The notes beneath the pieces are model-generated. The model had not been told where the DNA came from. It searched no databases and saw nothing but the letters and a program-made list of their open reading frames with translations. Below, piece after piece: positions 63,629 through 64,000 of a DNA stretch of 64,000 nt; the first letter of the stretch is position 1, and each line of letters opens with the position of its first letter. Both the position numbers and the translations under genes were made by a program. Origin of the DNA: Dokdonella_A sp963758365 (GTDB lineage: Bacteria; Pseudomonadota; Gammaproteobacteria; Xanthomonadales; Rhodanobacteraceae); assembly GCA_963758365.1 (NCBI GenBank), contig CAVWVB010000001.1, forward strand, positions 744,001 through 808,000. Direction: 5' to 3'.

Positions 63629-64000
63629 ATGCGCAAGATCCTCTCACTCGTCGCGCTCGCAGGCTTCGCGGCGATCCTGCTCGGCGCCTGCAACAAGGGC
63701 GACCAAGCCGCGCAGGACGAAGCGGCGCAGGCGCCGGCCGTGCTGACCGCGCCGGCCAATCCGAACGACAAGGACGCATGGAAGAAGTACCTCGTCAGCG
63801 TCGTCACCGCGAACATGCAGAACGTCAAGAGCAACCATCCGTACATGTACTACGTGCCGGGCGGCGACGACGACGCGGCCAAGGCCGATCGCGCAAACCA
63901 GCTCAGCAACGTGGAGAACGTGGTTGCGCGCGGTGTACTGCCGGGCAACATGATGGCGTTCGGCGGCCCTGATTCCGCGATCACGACCCAGCTCGTCGTC
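63629..64000 (+). CDS. Lipoprotein, 3' end cut by the window
   Basis: The frame from ATG 63629, with AGGAGG eight bases upstream, is open to the edge (124 residues). A signal peptide with lipobox LLGAC (MRKILSLVALAGFAAILLGA, Cys 21) is followed by an acidic/Ala segment, then KDAWKKYLVSVVTANMQNVK and YMYYVPGGDDDAAKADRANQ. I do not recognise the family. It lies 5 bases after coaD and is probably cotranscribed. Confidence 0.82.
   Translation, partial: MRKILSLVALAGFAAILLGACNKGDQAAQDEAAQAPAVLTAPANPNDKDAWKKYLVSVVTANMQNVKSNHPYMYYVPGGDDDAAKADRANQLSNVENVVARGVLPGNMMAFGGPDSAITTQLVV

Overview
The window reads as a chromosomal segment of a GC-rich gammaproteobacterium, most likely of the Xanthomonadales (Lysobacterales), perhaps near Rhodanobacteraceae/Dokdonella. 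The pointers are the gene orders folC-SPOR-cvpA-purF, ftsY/rsmD-coaD, mutY-yggX and suhB/trmJ, an expanded family of TolB-like/TPR membrane proteins, GGGAATCGGGAAT-type intergenic repeats, and a secreted protein ending near a DGFE motif. The placement is an inference from memory of gene order and families. No search was run.

Layout. 1-5.9 kb holds housekeeping genes: the end of an OsmC protein, TypA, a cyclophilin, a GlsB-like membrane protein, an aminotransferase and malate dehydrogenase. 6.3-15.9 kb is the most unusual part: a one-directional run of four TolB-like/TPR membrane proteins, interleaved with small membrane proteins and gene fragments and partly chained by ATGA overlaps. 16.3-18.0 kb is a lone membrane protein that looks like a SLOG-SLATT nucleotide-sensing effector. 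18.3-26.9 kb is a methylcitrate (propionate) locus, prpB-x-prpC...prpD, with a glutathione transferase, a 2,4-dienoyl-CoA reductase and a PP2C phosphatase on the other strand inside it. 27.1-33.6 kb carries an OmpA protein, suhB/trmJ, a CorC-type protein and a PhoU-like/Pit phosphate pair with a near-perfect Pho box. 33.7-38.7 kb holds an alkyltransferase-like protein and a DUF1800/DUF1501/cupredoxin secretion group. 38.8-44.2 kb is rhomboid protease, folC, a double-SPOR protein, cvpA and purF. 44.4-50.2 kb is a DUF455 protein plus an envelope-glycan group (two polytopic proteins, GT4, DUF2304, GT2). 50.5-53.4 kb is a secreted-protein unit with its own promoter and a strong terminator. 53.4-55.2 kb has lpxH, a periplasmic cyclophilin and tRNA-Phe. 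55.4-58.1 kb is a BlaI/M56 regulatory pair with twin operator palindromes and a repeat-bearing sensor. 58.3-64 kb has two DUF6491 proteins, yggX, mutY, an AsmA-like gene, ftsY, rsmD, coaD and a cut-off lipoprotein gene.

How they work together: the core blocks serve translation, division, purine/folate/CoA synthesis and outer-membrane assembly. The accessory blocks look like sensing or stress modules: TolB/TPR sensors, SLOG-SLATT, BlaI-M56 and PP2C. No IS element, integrase, rRNA or CRISPR array was seen. Two genes (the small membrane gene at 8220 and trmJ) each carry an apparent single-base frameshift that could be real or an assembly error.
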